NCBI RefSeq assembly: GCF_008831285.2
Contig: NC_045138.2
Coordinates: 4,196,143 to 4,260,142, forward strand
DNA length: 64,000 nucleotides
Direction of reading: 5' to 3'
Source: Nymphaea colorata
Taxonomy: Eukaryota; Streptophyta; Magnoliopsida; Nymphaeales; Nymphaeaceae
Part shown: one piece after another, positions 37,801 through 47,884 of the stretch
Layout: the number at the start of each line of letters is the position of its first letter
How positions within the stretch are numbered: the stretch's first letter is position 1
The notes under the pieces: generated by a model
Database searches by the model: none
What the model was told of the DNA's origin: nothing
Seen by the model: the letters and a program-made list of their open reading frames with translations, nothing else
Program-made: the position numbers and the translations under genes

Positions 37801-39611
37801 AAACTGGCAACTCCACACCCTACATCCAATATCACACGAGTCCTTTTTCCCCATGCAATATCAGGCTTAATCTGCAAGTAAAACCATATCATCAGCATGC
37901 TCTACTTATCTGGCATCCCTAGTACAAAGGGGAATAGGTAAAAACACTAAGAGTTCTGCAGGTCGACTAGCTGGGATAAAGGAAAAAGAAGTGCAGAAAA
38001 ATAAAAAAATTAAAAAAGAAAAGTTAACCACCTGAAAGTATGTCTCTAGTAAGCACATCGATAAAACCAAACAAACATATGATATGCACTAACAAATGCA
38101 GTACATTTTTTTATTTAACTAAAAATGCAGCAATTGTAGCTTCGGAAAGTCATCAATGAGGGGTTGATTAAGATAGTTCCTATCCTAATATAAAAAAGAA
38201 AAACAAAATTCGAAAAAAAAAATTATATCATTGTGGATAACAAATGGCGAAAGGGCATAATTGGCCAGGACTAATGGCTGAAATAGATTACCTCCTGTAT
38301 AAAGTCAATATAATGCTGGGCCCCATTCTTGAATTGAGTTCCACCACCAGGGAAGATGAGATGATCTCCGCTAACTTTTACCCAATTTTGATGGCCTTTT
38401 ACTTGAGCAAGCTTGGTGTGTGGAACGTTAGAATACCATATCTGCAACAAGCAAATAAAACTCAACTTTTGTATCACTTCAAATCACTGGATTAGTTAAT
38501 ACACTGACAGGTACTGTCCTCTTTTCTTGGTGGTGAACAGGAAAAGACTTGATAATAAAGCATGGAACTATTTCTATAACAAAAACCGAAGCTAATGCTT
38601 GAACGAGCATACCTTGTCCCTGCTTGTAGGCCACTCAATTGGCCTTCTGTATCCTTCAGGGAGAGGAACAAGGCAAGTGGGGGCTGGATCAGGACAATGC
38701 CTCTCCCTATGTTCATAGTGTTTTGTTGATGGAAGACGCTTAATTGCTTGCTCATTGTCAAGACAGGGAATGTAATCAGGACCAGCAGTTACATTACAAA
38801 GTTTCCATTTGTATCCATCGGACCCTCCTTGTGCATCATTCTCATTCTTTGACTCTGTAGCCTGTGTCTTCCACGTCCCAGTTTGTATGTTTGTCTCGTT
38901 CAAGATTTCAGATTGTGCAGCATCTGGGAGAACCTCACCTGGACTCTTTTCTTTAACCTTGTCCTCAGATGGAGATTCTTGATTTTCGTCCTTAGGAGTT
39001 TCATCAGGACTATCTTGCCCACCAGCACCATCACTTTCAGACTGCTTCTTGGAATCATCACTCTGATCAGGTGCTTTCTCTTCATTATGCTCATCCACTT
39101 TGTCCTTTAATTCAACTTTTTCCTCCTCTGTGACTGGCTCATTAGATTTTTCTTCAAGTTTCTCCTCTGTCTGAGGTAGTTGTTGGTCACCACCTTCAAC
39201 CTCTTGCTCTTGAATCTTCTCCCGGTCATCTCCTTTATCTGTGCTCTCATCAGACTCTTGTATCTCTTTCTTGCTCTCCTTTTCTTGAGTCTCCTGCACT
39301 GGATCCTCTTGAACTTTTTCTTCTACTTCTGGGGCCTTCTCTTCTTGAGATGGATTGCCATTGTCTCCTTGAATTGCATCTGAAGGAAGATCCCCAGGAG
39401 TATCTTCAAAAGCTTGTGAGGTATCTGGAACGCGTTCTTTTAGCTCTGATTTCGTTTCAGTTGACACACTAGTAGTTGGGACTGGAATAATAGACGAGGA
39501 TGTCATCATCCAAACACCAACTAGACATAGAGCCACAAAGACAACCAGTGTCACTGTCGAACAATAGGATGTCGACTTTCTATCTGTTCGAGGGTTCTTC
39601 CCAAAAGCCAT
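28500..39611 (-). CDS. PMT26: Probable S-adenosylmethionine-dependent methyltransferase, PMT26 type (QUASIMODO/DUF248 family), 8 coding exons
   Basis: The coding exons on the minus strand are 39611-38613, 38441-38292, 37871-37601, 37435-37319, 37035-36861, 36772-36503, 35562-35371 and 28713-28500 (stop TAA). All introns are GT-AG and the phases join without error, giving 795 residues, a normal length for this group. The order is: a short basic cytosolic tail with the YCSTVT motif, one membrane anchor (residues about 19-36, [14 protein letters not shown]), a long Glu/Lys-rich stem (about 45-235), then the DUF248 methyltransferase region from [12 protein letters not shown]. The SAM-binding block is [15 protein letters not shown] (about 396-410), with a second half-block [13 protein letters not shown] across exons 6 and 7. 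Family knowledge: type II Golgi proteins tied to pectin methylation and cell adhesion. The symbol rests on the N-terminus, which resembles PMT26 more than PMT24/25 or PMT27. Intron 7 (28714-35370) is 6.7 kb because it holds a copia element. Confidence 0.93.
29422..29887 (+). repeat. 5' LTR of young copia element
   Basis: It starts TGTTAAAATATAAATCC and ends TTTCTATCA. The U3 part contains about five degenerate tandem units beginning GTCTCYTAGGATTC at 29461, 29528, 29575, 29622 and about 29669, with a main period of 47-48 bp. TATAAATA at 29719-29726 is the likely TATA box. A CT microsatellite of about 42 nt follows at 29789-29830 in the probable R/U5 part. Confidence 0.96.
29719..29726 (+). 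promoter_or_regulatory. TATA box in the 5' LTR
   Basis: TATAAATA sits about 300 bp into the 466-bp LTR, after the repeated U3 units and before the CT tract. This position fits the start of the element's genomic RNA. The same word recurs in the 3' LTR, from which it could drive outward plus-strand transcription, antisense to the PMT gene. Confidence 0.7.
29888..29899 (+). other. Primer-binding site (initiator tRNA-Met)
   Basis: TGGTATCAGAGC starts directly after the last base of the 5' LTR. It is the usual copia priming word. Confidence 0.93.
30110..34420 (+). CDS. Copia gag-pol polyprotein, one frame apart from a split gag N-terminus
   Basis: The uninterrupted frame reaches the TAA at 34418-34420, which is made by the first bases of the 3' LTR. 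Domains by position: gag to about 30900, CCHC knuckle 30920-30961, protease DSG at 31118-31126, integrase (WHSRLGH at about 31595, acidic triad at 31790-31792, 31979-31981 and 32087-32089), reverse transcriptase with YVDD at 33443-33454, and RNase H (DADWAGDP at about 33950) to the end. All catalytic residues I can check are present. The normal gag start appears to be the ATG at 30110, but it is in another frame. That frame carries about 28 gag-like codons to about 30194, and the pol-joined frame takes over near 30179-30195 at WKRQ. The frame is technically open from 29999, but its first 60 codons do not look like gag. Confidence 0.88.
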   Translation, partial: WKTFRILACPQVFFLTLLPKNSTMRIIWKRQIMPFIRSQGLFGHLDGSTKAPPISVLQEIKNEAGEVIAVHEDNNPEHAMWMRRDQSLVAYILSTLSQQVLLSVSDDCTAEELWETLADTFSQISEARIMYLKKEFQNLSKGSTSIMDYLGRIKAVADQLAASGNNISDKEKVQQTLNGLGHDYHAFITALEVLPVLPSFNELQGKLLQHEMNMKRVIERTDQGNSQNVLAMNVKFGKSHGNSNHGGRGILPTPHNQGMSPLDTSRKIPICFQCNKKGHMKAQCWFNPQNKNKGVRHDYKQGGQSSKSTAEDMQQLLMAAFSKMTIKQNEQGEWFLDSGAATHVTGNAGKLTNLSPHYGRSCIITGDGKSHPITHIGNAHIPLSSSSLSLSNVVLAPNIKKNIISISKLIDDTSSSVEFTPSSVYVKDLQTKKMFARGERQGNMYVLKECLPKDSSTFDIGLKTFSLSHNASSVPSSCHFQSKVRGPNQFLESDLWHSRLGHCGRHFIEKLVTDSLIPRSSLPLTSSVKKCSSCGLCKSHVLPFHNINQRASKPFETIFSDVWGPAPIDSMSGSRYYVLFIDSYSRFTWIYFMKHKSEVPHIFRNFYAMIQTKFSSNVVHFQCDGGGEYSSLDFIEFLREKGITRQISCPYTPQQNGVVERKHRHIVESAMSMMHDTNVPISLWTEAFHTAVYIINCLPMTLLMSKSPYFTLLGKQPDYKNLKVFGCVCYVHVDAALRNKFQDKAIQCRFVGYADEYKGFRCYDPTTKRIKTSRNVIFDEHSFDNTNEMPMTIESYDPWTSTQLFNADPVIENDVPQSEDSERAIQPSDMAQSENQEDPTQSLSHHENNNEQSNDAHRYSGLIYSRRLRDRDAHSEEDNMPHLRRSQRIRHPIHRWVSYDSLSLDFQLFMAKVGKEEEPTSFDEASKSHHWRKAMKEEMDALHECGTWEIVPRPHEKNVVGSKWVYKIKYKPDGSIERHKARLVAKGFTQQYGEDYDETFSPVIKMGTIRVIISLAVEYGWRLHQMDVKNAFLHGDLREEVYMEQPPGYTKGDSHAWVCKLRKSIYGLKQASRSWFDSFSCKIQECGFRRCPLDHSLFIYRKENIFTLLLIYVDDIVITGNSEKHIEEAKVLMMQNFKMKELGDLRFFLGVEIDRHNNRLTLTQQKYTLDLLKKSGMSDCKPVGTPSVLNQRLSAQDGELYEDPTQYRSIVGALQYLTFTRPDIIYAVNQVSQFMHAPRDTHMDAVKRILRYLKGTAGDGLVYGKSENITTGHQLMTFTDADWAGDPDQRKSISGFCIFIGRNLVSWSCRKQKAVARSSTEAEYRCMAAGTAEVTWVRHLLEDIGEKIKTSMLMCDNQSAINIAFNPVQHGRTKHIEIDQHFVRQKVEDKEIQPIYVRTDEQVADLFTKGLTKERFWFLKGKLYMVQNHAQLEGGC
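34401..34414 (+). other. Polypurine tract of young copia element
   Basis: AACTTGAGGGAGGG directly precedes the TG of the 3' LTR. It overlaps the last codons of pol. Confidence 0.8.
34415..34868 (+). repeat. 3' LTR of young copia element
   Basis: It is identical by eye to the 5' LTR except for a CT tract of about 30 instead of 42 nt. It is followed by the target duplication GTACT at 34869-34873. The pol stop codon uses its bases 4-6. Confidence 0.96.
35949..36133. mobile_element. MITE (hAT-like, CAGGGGCGG ends) in intron 6 of the PMT gene
   Basis: The left end reads CAGGGGCGGCAC and the right end GGCTCCGCCCCTG, an imperfect inverted pair. The 8-bp flanks CCATCAGC and CCAACAGG agree at 6 of 8 positions, which fits an old 8-bp hAT-type target duplication. 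The inside is AT-rich and non-coding, 185 bp in all. It belongs to the same family as the element at 42771-42964. Confidence 0.72.
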
Positions 39612-41470
39612 TTTTGCATCAACAAAGTTTAGAGACTCATAAAATTACCCAAAGCTACCTTGCCAAGCCTGCGGAGAAAAGCACAAAATAGCACTTTACA
39701 AATTTTATACCAGAAAGAGCAGAGAAAAGATACAAGAAGCTATTGTCTATGGAAAAACCACTTCAAAAATCACCGACTATAAATTTTACACCAGCAAGAG
39801 CAGAAACAGCAGAAGATACCCGCAATATTATGGAAGCAAAAAGTTCAAAAACCACTGAAAAAAACCAAATAATAGCTCCACACAGTTAGACTTGAACAAC
39901 TGCACAAGGTTGCCTGAACATTCATGGTACTCAACAACAATACTCGAGCAAGTATGTGCAAATAACAAAATTATTCTCAAGGCCCACTTACAAAGAAGGA
40001 CTCGCAATCATTCTACATATGAAACAAGACAAACAATAGAGATTTACTTAAGCAAACAAACACGAGCAATTTTTCTACATATAAAACAAGACAAACAGAT
40101 GATATAGGGATTTACTTGAAGTCTTGAACACATAAACTGCAGCAATTTTTTTTTCTCTTTCTCGAAAGACCTAACCAACAAAACTTACTCCTTATCAGCT
40201 CCAAGAATCTATTTAATAGCTTATCAGAAAGTTTTAAAATTAGACACCTCAAGAGAACTAAACACAAGAAGAAATTTCCAGAATCTACTTATATGAAATG
40301 CTGAACAAAGATTTGAACGGAAAATATAAGCCTTCAAATCCAATTATTAGTCACAAGAATTGGTATTGCAGAAGTAAATAAAACCAAAAATATTCACAAG
40401 AAAGGAATCAACCACAGCGTCAATAATGTCCACAACAACAAGGAATTGAGGTTGGGCGAGACAGCTGGAATAATCTTAAGCCGTGACAATCGGTTTTTTA
40501 TCCCATGGTAGTTAACCAGGGTTAGGCTATCGAAGAAAAATTCAGAGAATTAACGACAACTTTGGGGAGGAAGACTCAGATGACCAGATCTGTACTTGTG
40601 CTGCAGAAATCAGTCAAAAAGTTAGCAGTAACAGCATATACTATCATAGTAGCCACTAGCCAGATCCAAGAAACTTCTATAGAGGATTTTAAGGACCGAC
40701 TCTATCATCGACTAAAATGCATCTAGCAGTATTTTGCATCTAATCTGAACTGAATTGAACATCAGAAACTACTCTCGTTCAGCTCAAACTACACTTGCGA
40801 AAGCGGTTCAGATCTGGTTACAAATGACATTTTCAATCCACATGACCGCAACCAGAAGACGTTGCATTGCTGTCCAACGCAAAAACGAACCTTCTGGATA
40901 ACTAAATCCAGCAAAATCAACTTCACTGCACCTCATAAATTCACAGCCAGAATCAATAGGACCAAGAATGAACTGACATCCCCCAAAGCTCTCAGCTTAC
41001 ACGATCTACAAGCATGGACTGCACCATTTCGCAAGTAAAAACAAGAAAAAGCTAAAAACACACATCCAGGCAAGTTACGCTCGCTAGTAGTCAAAGAATC
41101 TCGGATCCCGGAACACACGAACAAGTCAAGCTCAAGTCTATCGAAAGCCGGAATAAGTAGACGGATCTCCACATAAGAACCCCACTAAACCTCAAGAAAC
41201 GACTCCGCACACATACGACACAGCTGAAATCGCGAAATTGCCAGCTCCCGCCCAAAAGACGGCGACCTGGCGCGTAAAGAACTCAAGAGACCCATGATTA
41301 CAAGAACGACTTGACGGAAAACCTCCGAACCTTCAGATCCAGGAACCGGAAATCTTGCAGACAGGCGGAAAGTTAGGGTTGTTCTGAATCTTACCCTCCG
41401 GGTGGCGGAGCTCCGACGTGTTAGATCTCGAGAGCCGACGCGGACAAAGAGGACGAGAAAAACAGAACCC
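39612..41470 (-). promoter_or_regulatory. Spliced 5' leader and core promoter of the PMT gene
   Basis: Upstream of the ATG at 39611 a good acceptor (TTTTCTCCGCAG|G) lies at 39669/39668. Further up, GGAGG|GTAAG at 41395/41394 is a strong donor, giving a leader intron of about 1.7 kb. The GC-rich leader exon would be about 41470-41395. The minus-strand word TATATAAATAG at 41495-41505 lies about 25-35 bp before that start and is a convincing TATA box. The intron and leader ends are inferred from signals, not from transcript data. Confidence 0.65.
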
Positions 41471-41494
41471 CCCTCGCTCCTTATTCGGCAATCG

Positions 41495-41505
41495 CTATTT
41501 ATATA
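41495..41505 (-). promoter_or_regulatory. TATA box of the PMT gene
   Basis: TATATAAATAG on the minus strand lies in a short GC-rich island (about 41200-41480) that otherwise contrasts with the AT-rich surroundings. Its spacing to the inferred leader exon fits plant core promoters. Confidence 0.65.
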
Positions 41506-42770
41506 GATGGTGGGAGGAAGTGATGAGGTCACCCGGTTTTCCCCCGTAAGAAATTTTGTTTTTCGTCCCACTATTTACTTATAATTACGTGAAAAATATT
41601 TTTTTAGTAAGATTATCCTTTCAGAAAAGCTAAGTTATATTCTTATCCCTTTTAGTTAATATTTCTGTTATCTCGGCAGAAATTTACGCCATGGTTTTAT
41701 TTGAGAATTTATTAACAAAATTAAGCTTTTATATAAAATCAAAGTTTTGTCTTGATGCATTTACGAACCAAATATATAACTAAATCTGGATATTTTTCTC
41801 GTTCTTACTATTTTTCTTGAACTTAAATATGTCTTTTTTTTCCACCATAATTTTTATCTTCATGCATTTATAAACAAAATTCTTTTTCTTAACTATTTTT
41901 CTTTAATTTAAATATGAGTTTCTTTTATACCTGAATTTTTGAACGCGATGGATTCGATCCGACCGAAAAGAACGGGACAGGTCACCGGAGCCAAAAGTCA
42001 AATTACTAATACGCCCTTCACGTCGCTGCTTTCCCGAACGCGGTCTCCGCCAGCCGGTTCCGGGAGAAGTTTCCTTTTCAGAAAATTTCAATTTGGTGCC
42101 TATATTTTGATATAATTTGGGAATCCGACAGTGGTAATATGAACAAAAGTAGGCCGTTTGCTCAGCACCGTGGACCTCTCATTTTGAAAAAACCGTTGGA
42201 TGGTTTTTGTTTTCTTTTATTCTTTTCTATCTTCAGCAAAGACTCCTGACTTTCAAGTCCTACTAAATATTGTTGCGTAGAAATAAAATGGCGTTAATTT
42301 ATAGACTACCGATTAGTAAGGTTCTCTTTGGTATAATTGTTAATAGATTTATAAAATGTTTTTTAAGTTGTTTTATGAATATGCTTTAATTTTTTATCAT
42401 ATTTATAAAACAGTTAAATAATCATTCTGTTTATCTTAAAGGTCTCATATCTGAAAATTTCAAAGCCTAAGGCCTTTTCCTGTAATTATAACTGAAATTT
42501 TCGGCTGCATTGAAAATGTTTCCTTTTCGTATTGCCATCCCGAGCCTTTAGATATGCGGTTAACATTCCATGAAGCCATATGCAAGAGACTGTGAGTAAA
42601 TGCGCCATAGTTTCAATCTTTTATGTTGTTTTAAGTAAGTTTGACACCAACAATGTGATCCGCACATTTATTTAACAATAAATCCATTTTTAATAACAAT
42701 TGCCAAAAATTAGTCACTTAAATGTATTAATTTTTTCGCGACAAAGAAGTTGACTAAGTGTGTGTATATA

Positions 42771-42964
42771 CAGGGGCGGAGGGAGAGGGTGGCCGCTTAG
42801 GCCATGGCCCCATCCTGACTAATGAAGAAAAAAATTATATTGAAAAAAATAAATTTCTTTAATTGCACTATGTATTTTTTGGATTTAAATTCAATTTGAC
42901 GCTATCCAGATCCAGAGGTTGGACTGTCGACCCGCCCCTAAAGAAAATCATGGCTCCGCCCTTA
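42771..42964. mobile_element. MITE (hAT-like) with perfect 8-bp target duplication
   Basis: The element is 194 bp and starts CAGGGGCGGA and ends TCCGCCCTTA, an imperfect inverted pair. It is flanked on both sides by TGTATATA (42763-42770 and 42965-42972). The length of the duplication and the end sequence fit a non-autonomous hAT element. The inside is AT-rich and non-coding. The flank is a TA-rich microsatellite, so part of the match could be chance. Confidence 0.75.
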
Positions 42965-44088
42965 TGTATATACATATATATTATTTATTTATTGTTGTTA
43001 TTCATGAATTGATTGTGTTAGGAGCAATTATTGAATTGAGTGACCCTACATGCTTAACTACAGCCACAAAAATGTCAAACATTTCCTCAAATACTGGGCA
43101 TTGGTTGCATACTAAGGAACTCAAATTCTTGCTTGACACTTTAGTGAAATTCACCATTTTGTTACCTTTGTAAACATCAACACAAAAAGGATTTTTACTT
43201 CGGCCTCAGATCTCGGATCTCATATTTGAGGCTATCAAACACACCCTTAGGATGTCCAAACCCCCTTCTCTTCAAACTCCGGATATGAAAAGTGCTAAAG
43301 TCCACCGTCAAACTTCGGATCTTGATGATCTCAAATCACTTTGGATCTCCATCTTAGGGTAAATAAACATAGATTTAGAGTATTTATTTGATATGTTTCA
43401 AAAAATTATATTGCTATCTAATAATGCCTTTTTTATATTATAAAAGTTACCTTGCATCAATACTTGTGATCATGTATAATTAATGGTGATAATTTGGTGA
43501 CTTGTTTCATGCTCTTGCATAGAAAAGGAATTAGGTTAGAAAAACTTGCCTTGGGGCTTGGTGGATTTGAAATTTTTGCATGAGATGTACTTTTGTTTAG
43601 TTTTTCATTAGGAAGATTTTAATTACTCTTAAAGGACATGCTTTCTTCCACAATCTTAAATCAAAAGCTTCTCAGGTGAGTGAGAGTAATATTATTCTAC
43701 TGAGCTGCGGCCGCTAATTCAGGTAAGTTGATAGCCATTTTATTTAATCAATTGCCTACCAGTCACTAGCCCGAGCTGATGCACCAAAATCCCTGAGGAC
43801 AAAATTTAGAGACTAGATTCTACCAATTAGGGTTTTTGAGTGTGGATCTTAGTTTGATGACCTATGAATTTCACACTGAATCTCTTGTTTTGATTAAAAA
43901 ACAACATAATGCATAGTATCATTGAAATATTAAAATCGAACATGCCCTTAACAAGTGGCATATATAAAATGTTTTTGCAGGCAATAGCGGGGCTATGTGG
44001 GAGTTGGCGCGGGCCACTGCCTACCCCAAACCTTCTAGATCTCATTGAAAATGAGGCTGGACGTTTAGCTACATGCAGTGCCGACACG

Positions 44089-44480
44089 TAGGGGTGAACA
44101 ACGCTCAAGCTCGGCTCGTGAACGAGTCGAGCTCGAGTTCATGAGTAGACTCGTTCAAATAATTGAGTTGAGTTCGAGCTCAACACATAACTGCCGAGTC
44201 GAGCTCGAGCCTTAATCAAGTTGATATTTTCAAACGAGTTTACGAGTTTGTCGAGCCTTAATCGAGTTAAGTTCAAGATCAACACATAACGATGAATATC
44301 AATTTTATTCAAACAAGTTTGTCGAACTCGAACTTAATACGTAATGATGAATATCAATTTTATTCAAACGAGTTTGTCGAGCCTTAATCGAGTCAAACTT
44401 GAACTCAACACGTAACTGCCGAGTCAAACTTGAGGTTTCATTAGTTGAGCTAAGCTGGAGTTGACTGAACTTGGGCTCGA
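44089..44480 (+). repeat. TCGAG-rich dispersed repeat, copy 1
   Basis: It begins TAGGGGTGAACAAC and continues with many GAGTCGAGCTCGAG-type words, then TTCATTAGTTGAGC and TTGACTGAACT near its end. It contains an internal tandem duplication of about 55 bp (ATGATGAATATCAATTTTATT at about 44290 and 44345). It is homologous over its length to 47525-47884 in the opposite orientation. It is likely a non-autonomous element, class unknown. Confidence 0.75.
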
Positions 44481-45983
44481 CGTGTTCTCCTCTGCCGATA
44501 CGAGAACCGAGCATGTAAAGCACTTCAGCCAAAAAAATCCTAACTCCCCATTGTTTACAGGACGAGAATCTCGAAATATATTTGAAATTTTAATATGAGA
44601 TTCACATTTTCGATTTTACACTAACTACTACTTCTAAATTTTTTTTTTCCCCTTTCTTTTCAAGGGATAAGGGAAAGAAGTGGATTTGATTTGAGCAAAA
44701 GCTTAGGGATGTCAAACAAGACATGGTTAGGTATGGTATCGCCAAATGCGCTCTTAAAAGTTTGGTGTTTATAACTTTATTAGACACTTCGACAGGGACG
44801 CCTTCATCGTTTACTTGATCAAGTTGCATCTGAAATTCACCCATTTCATACTCAACGTCATTAAAGGACATAGCAAGATTTTGGATTGGCAGAATGATTT
44901 TAGTCACGAAGACTTCCCAATATCTTAGTTCTGGCAAGTTTGTCTTGTATGGGACTCATCTTAAATCCATTGTTATAAAAAATTATAGAGTTGCAAGTAA
45001 GATAAGTGGGCAATTTGTGAATTACAAATCAGTAAAACGGGGAGGGATTAGATTTTAAACTTTAAGGGGCACCCACATGTAAATAAGTGAAAACTTAAGC
45101 AGATACAGATGTAAATATCCCAACTTGTGTAGGCTTGTGTGGGCAATTGTATACACCATCACCGGCTCCCGCTCTCTTCACACACTCACACATATATATT
45201 AAGATAGAGAGAGAGAAAATTGTAGGAGGTAGATAGCTAAAGAACAAACTCAGTTTTTGATATTTGTCATATAGGCGTTCGAGAGAAAAATGAGAATAAA
45301 AAGGTGATGGAGCATTTTTATCACATAGTATTAGTTGACATTATTGTTATTTTTTCTCTCTCAACCACCAATGTGAAAAAGATTAAAAAGCTGAAAATTA
45401 TATATATTGTGTGTGTGTGTGTGTAAGTGATTGGTAATTACCATACCAGTTGGGTAAAAGACAAAAATTAAGGCATCTTAAATTTGCGTTAAGAAGTATT
45501 TAAAAAGAAATGTGAACCTCCTAGTGTATTATTTATAAACACTGATTTAATGTAAATGATGTTTAGTTCAAGCTATTTTTTTTATATTATGAGAGCTGTT
45601 TATTTTCAATTTATCAAAAAAAAAAAGCATTACTAAAGTAAAAAAAATGAGTAACTTAATTGTATTTCTCGCCAAAATGACTCTTAAGTTCATATCTATA
45701 AGGTTTAGAATGTAAAATAAATGCTTTAATATTTAATTTTAATAGGACTAGCTTTTTCTTTTACGCAAGTGAGCTGGTATTTAGCAATTTTCATGTGTTA
45801 TATATACAGTCTCTTTCACTGTCCAACTCCATGGGGTCACAATTGGTGATAGAGGACTTGGCTTCTCTTGTCTTATCATGTGTCAATTATTGCCAAATCG
45901 GTGGAAGCTCATGCATCTGGCAGTATTTCATGTGATCATTGTAGCTGCTTCCACAACATGCCCATCAAGCAATATAAGATGCA

Positions 45984-46014
<31 letters not shown>

Positions 46015-47524
46015 GTATCATATTTGCACTTTGGGAAATGGCAGTCTGATTTGGCCTAGTTGCTTTTATCTTTTTCTTTTATTTTCCGTTTCCTTTTTAG
46101 CGGCGCTTTCCATTTTCTATAAACTATTTCTGCTTATATTAGCATACCTTTATTTGTAAAGCATGCTAATGTTGGTTAGTTTCGTAGAAAGACATCTAAC
46201 GATATGGCAACGATAAAAACGGAAATTAGGCACACCTAACCTTTCTCACGGTTAATGAAAATGTTTACTGTATTTTTTCTGTAAAATTAATTGTTAAATC
46301 AGTAGCAATAAAATTTTGTTGTAATTATTAGTCTTTTCAATAATATAAACAGTTAAATGTGCCCTTTTTTATTGACAATTCTTAAAGTGTGTATTTCAAT
46401 ATTTTCCCCAAGTCACGATATCACATTCATCTTTATATATATATATATATATATATACTTTGGGTTGGAACTCAACGGCTGTGCACCAGGCCAGGTCAGG
46501 CTGGTGCTCATGCCTGAAACCTGGACTCAACCGCAGTTTGGGCCTAGGCTCTGCTTGACCTGATTAAAATAAAATATATAAGAAATATATAATTTTAATT
46601 TATAAATATATCTAATTATAATAAAAATTTTCAAATAAAATAACATTTTAAATAAACTCGGGTTAAGAGAGGTTCGGTAAGTAAGACGGAGTGATGGATG
46701 CGTGATTGTGAAGTTCAAACATAGCATCAGTCGTTACCTATTTAATAAAAATGATCAAGAACTTTATTCTTTTATATACATGCTTTTCTTTTATTGATTT
46801 CACTTATTTCAAACAAGTTTTTGTTTCTAAAAGTATTTTTTACGTTTCTTTATTAAGTAGAAATATTTAAAAATTGTAAAAATGCAACAAAATGCTGAAA
46901 TATGAAGAATATTTTGAATAATGCCACGAGTCATCCGGATCCAAATAAAGTCCAGATGCTCCTCCACGGGGAATCGGTGGATGGGTATTTATGTCATTTT
47001 CTCTTCGGGAGCCAGCGACTTATTGTTTGTCGATGGGCACCGTCGGTGGCGAAAACTCCGATGGGCGGGCGGCCCACCTTCTTCTGTGGGACCCGCCCAT
47101 GCGCGTGACCGACGGCGGAAAGAAAATTAAAATATCGGAAAATGTTCACGATAATTTGAACATCCGATTTCGGAAAATATCGGCCCGTGTTCCTCGACCC
47201 GTTGCTTTCATTTTACAAACAAACAAATCGATATTTACAATTTAGTTCGTGAAGAATTTATTATTTTCGCCGACACCGGCTATCTCTCTCTCTCTCTCCT
47301 CCTGATTAAGATAAATAATTGATTTAGCGAGGTATATATGAAAAGTCGACCAACATGAAGGAATATTTTTTGCCACATTTATTTATGACATAAGCAAAAA
47401 AGCAAAGTGGGGACACTCTTTTATCAAATTTGGAGTTCTATATTGGCAAGTTATAGAGTGACGTGCCTACAACATGAATGATCTCGATATCACTCATATA
47501 TTATTGTTACAAAATTTATATAAA

Positions 47525-47884
47525 TAAGGGTGAGTTCAGTCAATTCCAGCTCGGCTCAACTAATGAAATCTGATGTTTGATTAAACTCCATCTTGAGAAT
47601 AGCATGATGGAAGCAACTCGAGCTCGACTCGATTAAGGCTCAACAAACTGGTTTGAATAGAATTGATATCCATCGTTATGTGTTGAGCTCGAAGTCGACT
47701 CACTTAAGACTCGAGAAACTCAAATAAGACTCAAGCTTAACTCGACAGTTACATGTTAAACTCGAATTCATTCAAACGAGTCTACTCATGAACCCGAGCT
47801 CGACTCGTTAAGCAAATGACTCAGCTTGAATTCGTCCATGAGCCGAGCTTTAACGAGTCAAGCTCGAGTAGTTGTTCACCCCTA
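47525..47884 (-). repeat. TCGAG-rich dispersed repeat, copy 2 (inverted)
   Basis: Read on the minus strand it starts TAGGGGTGAACAAC, matching copy 1, and ends GAATTGACTGAACTCACCC. Its two ends form a weak inverted pair (TAGGGGTGAAC / TAAGGGTGAGT). No target duplication is clear. A shorter, more diverged relative is at about 18470-18690. Confidence 0.75.

Noticed and set aside
38883-39383. Plus-strand hydrophobic frames inside PMT exon 1
   Set aside because: They are antisense shadows of the Glu/Lys-rich stem. The minus frame has the clear gene structure.
44602-44937. 111-codon minus-strand frame
   Set aside because: No domain, no neighbouring exons and a low-complexity end. It is not supported as a gene.
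44089-47884. The TCGAG-rich pair read as the two ends of one 3.8-kb DNA transposon
   Set aside because: The 8-bp flanks (CCGACACG and AATTAACT) do not match, no transposase lies between, and each copy looks like a complete unit by itself.
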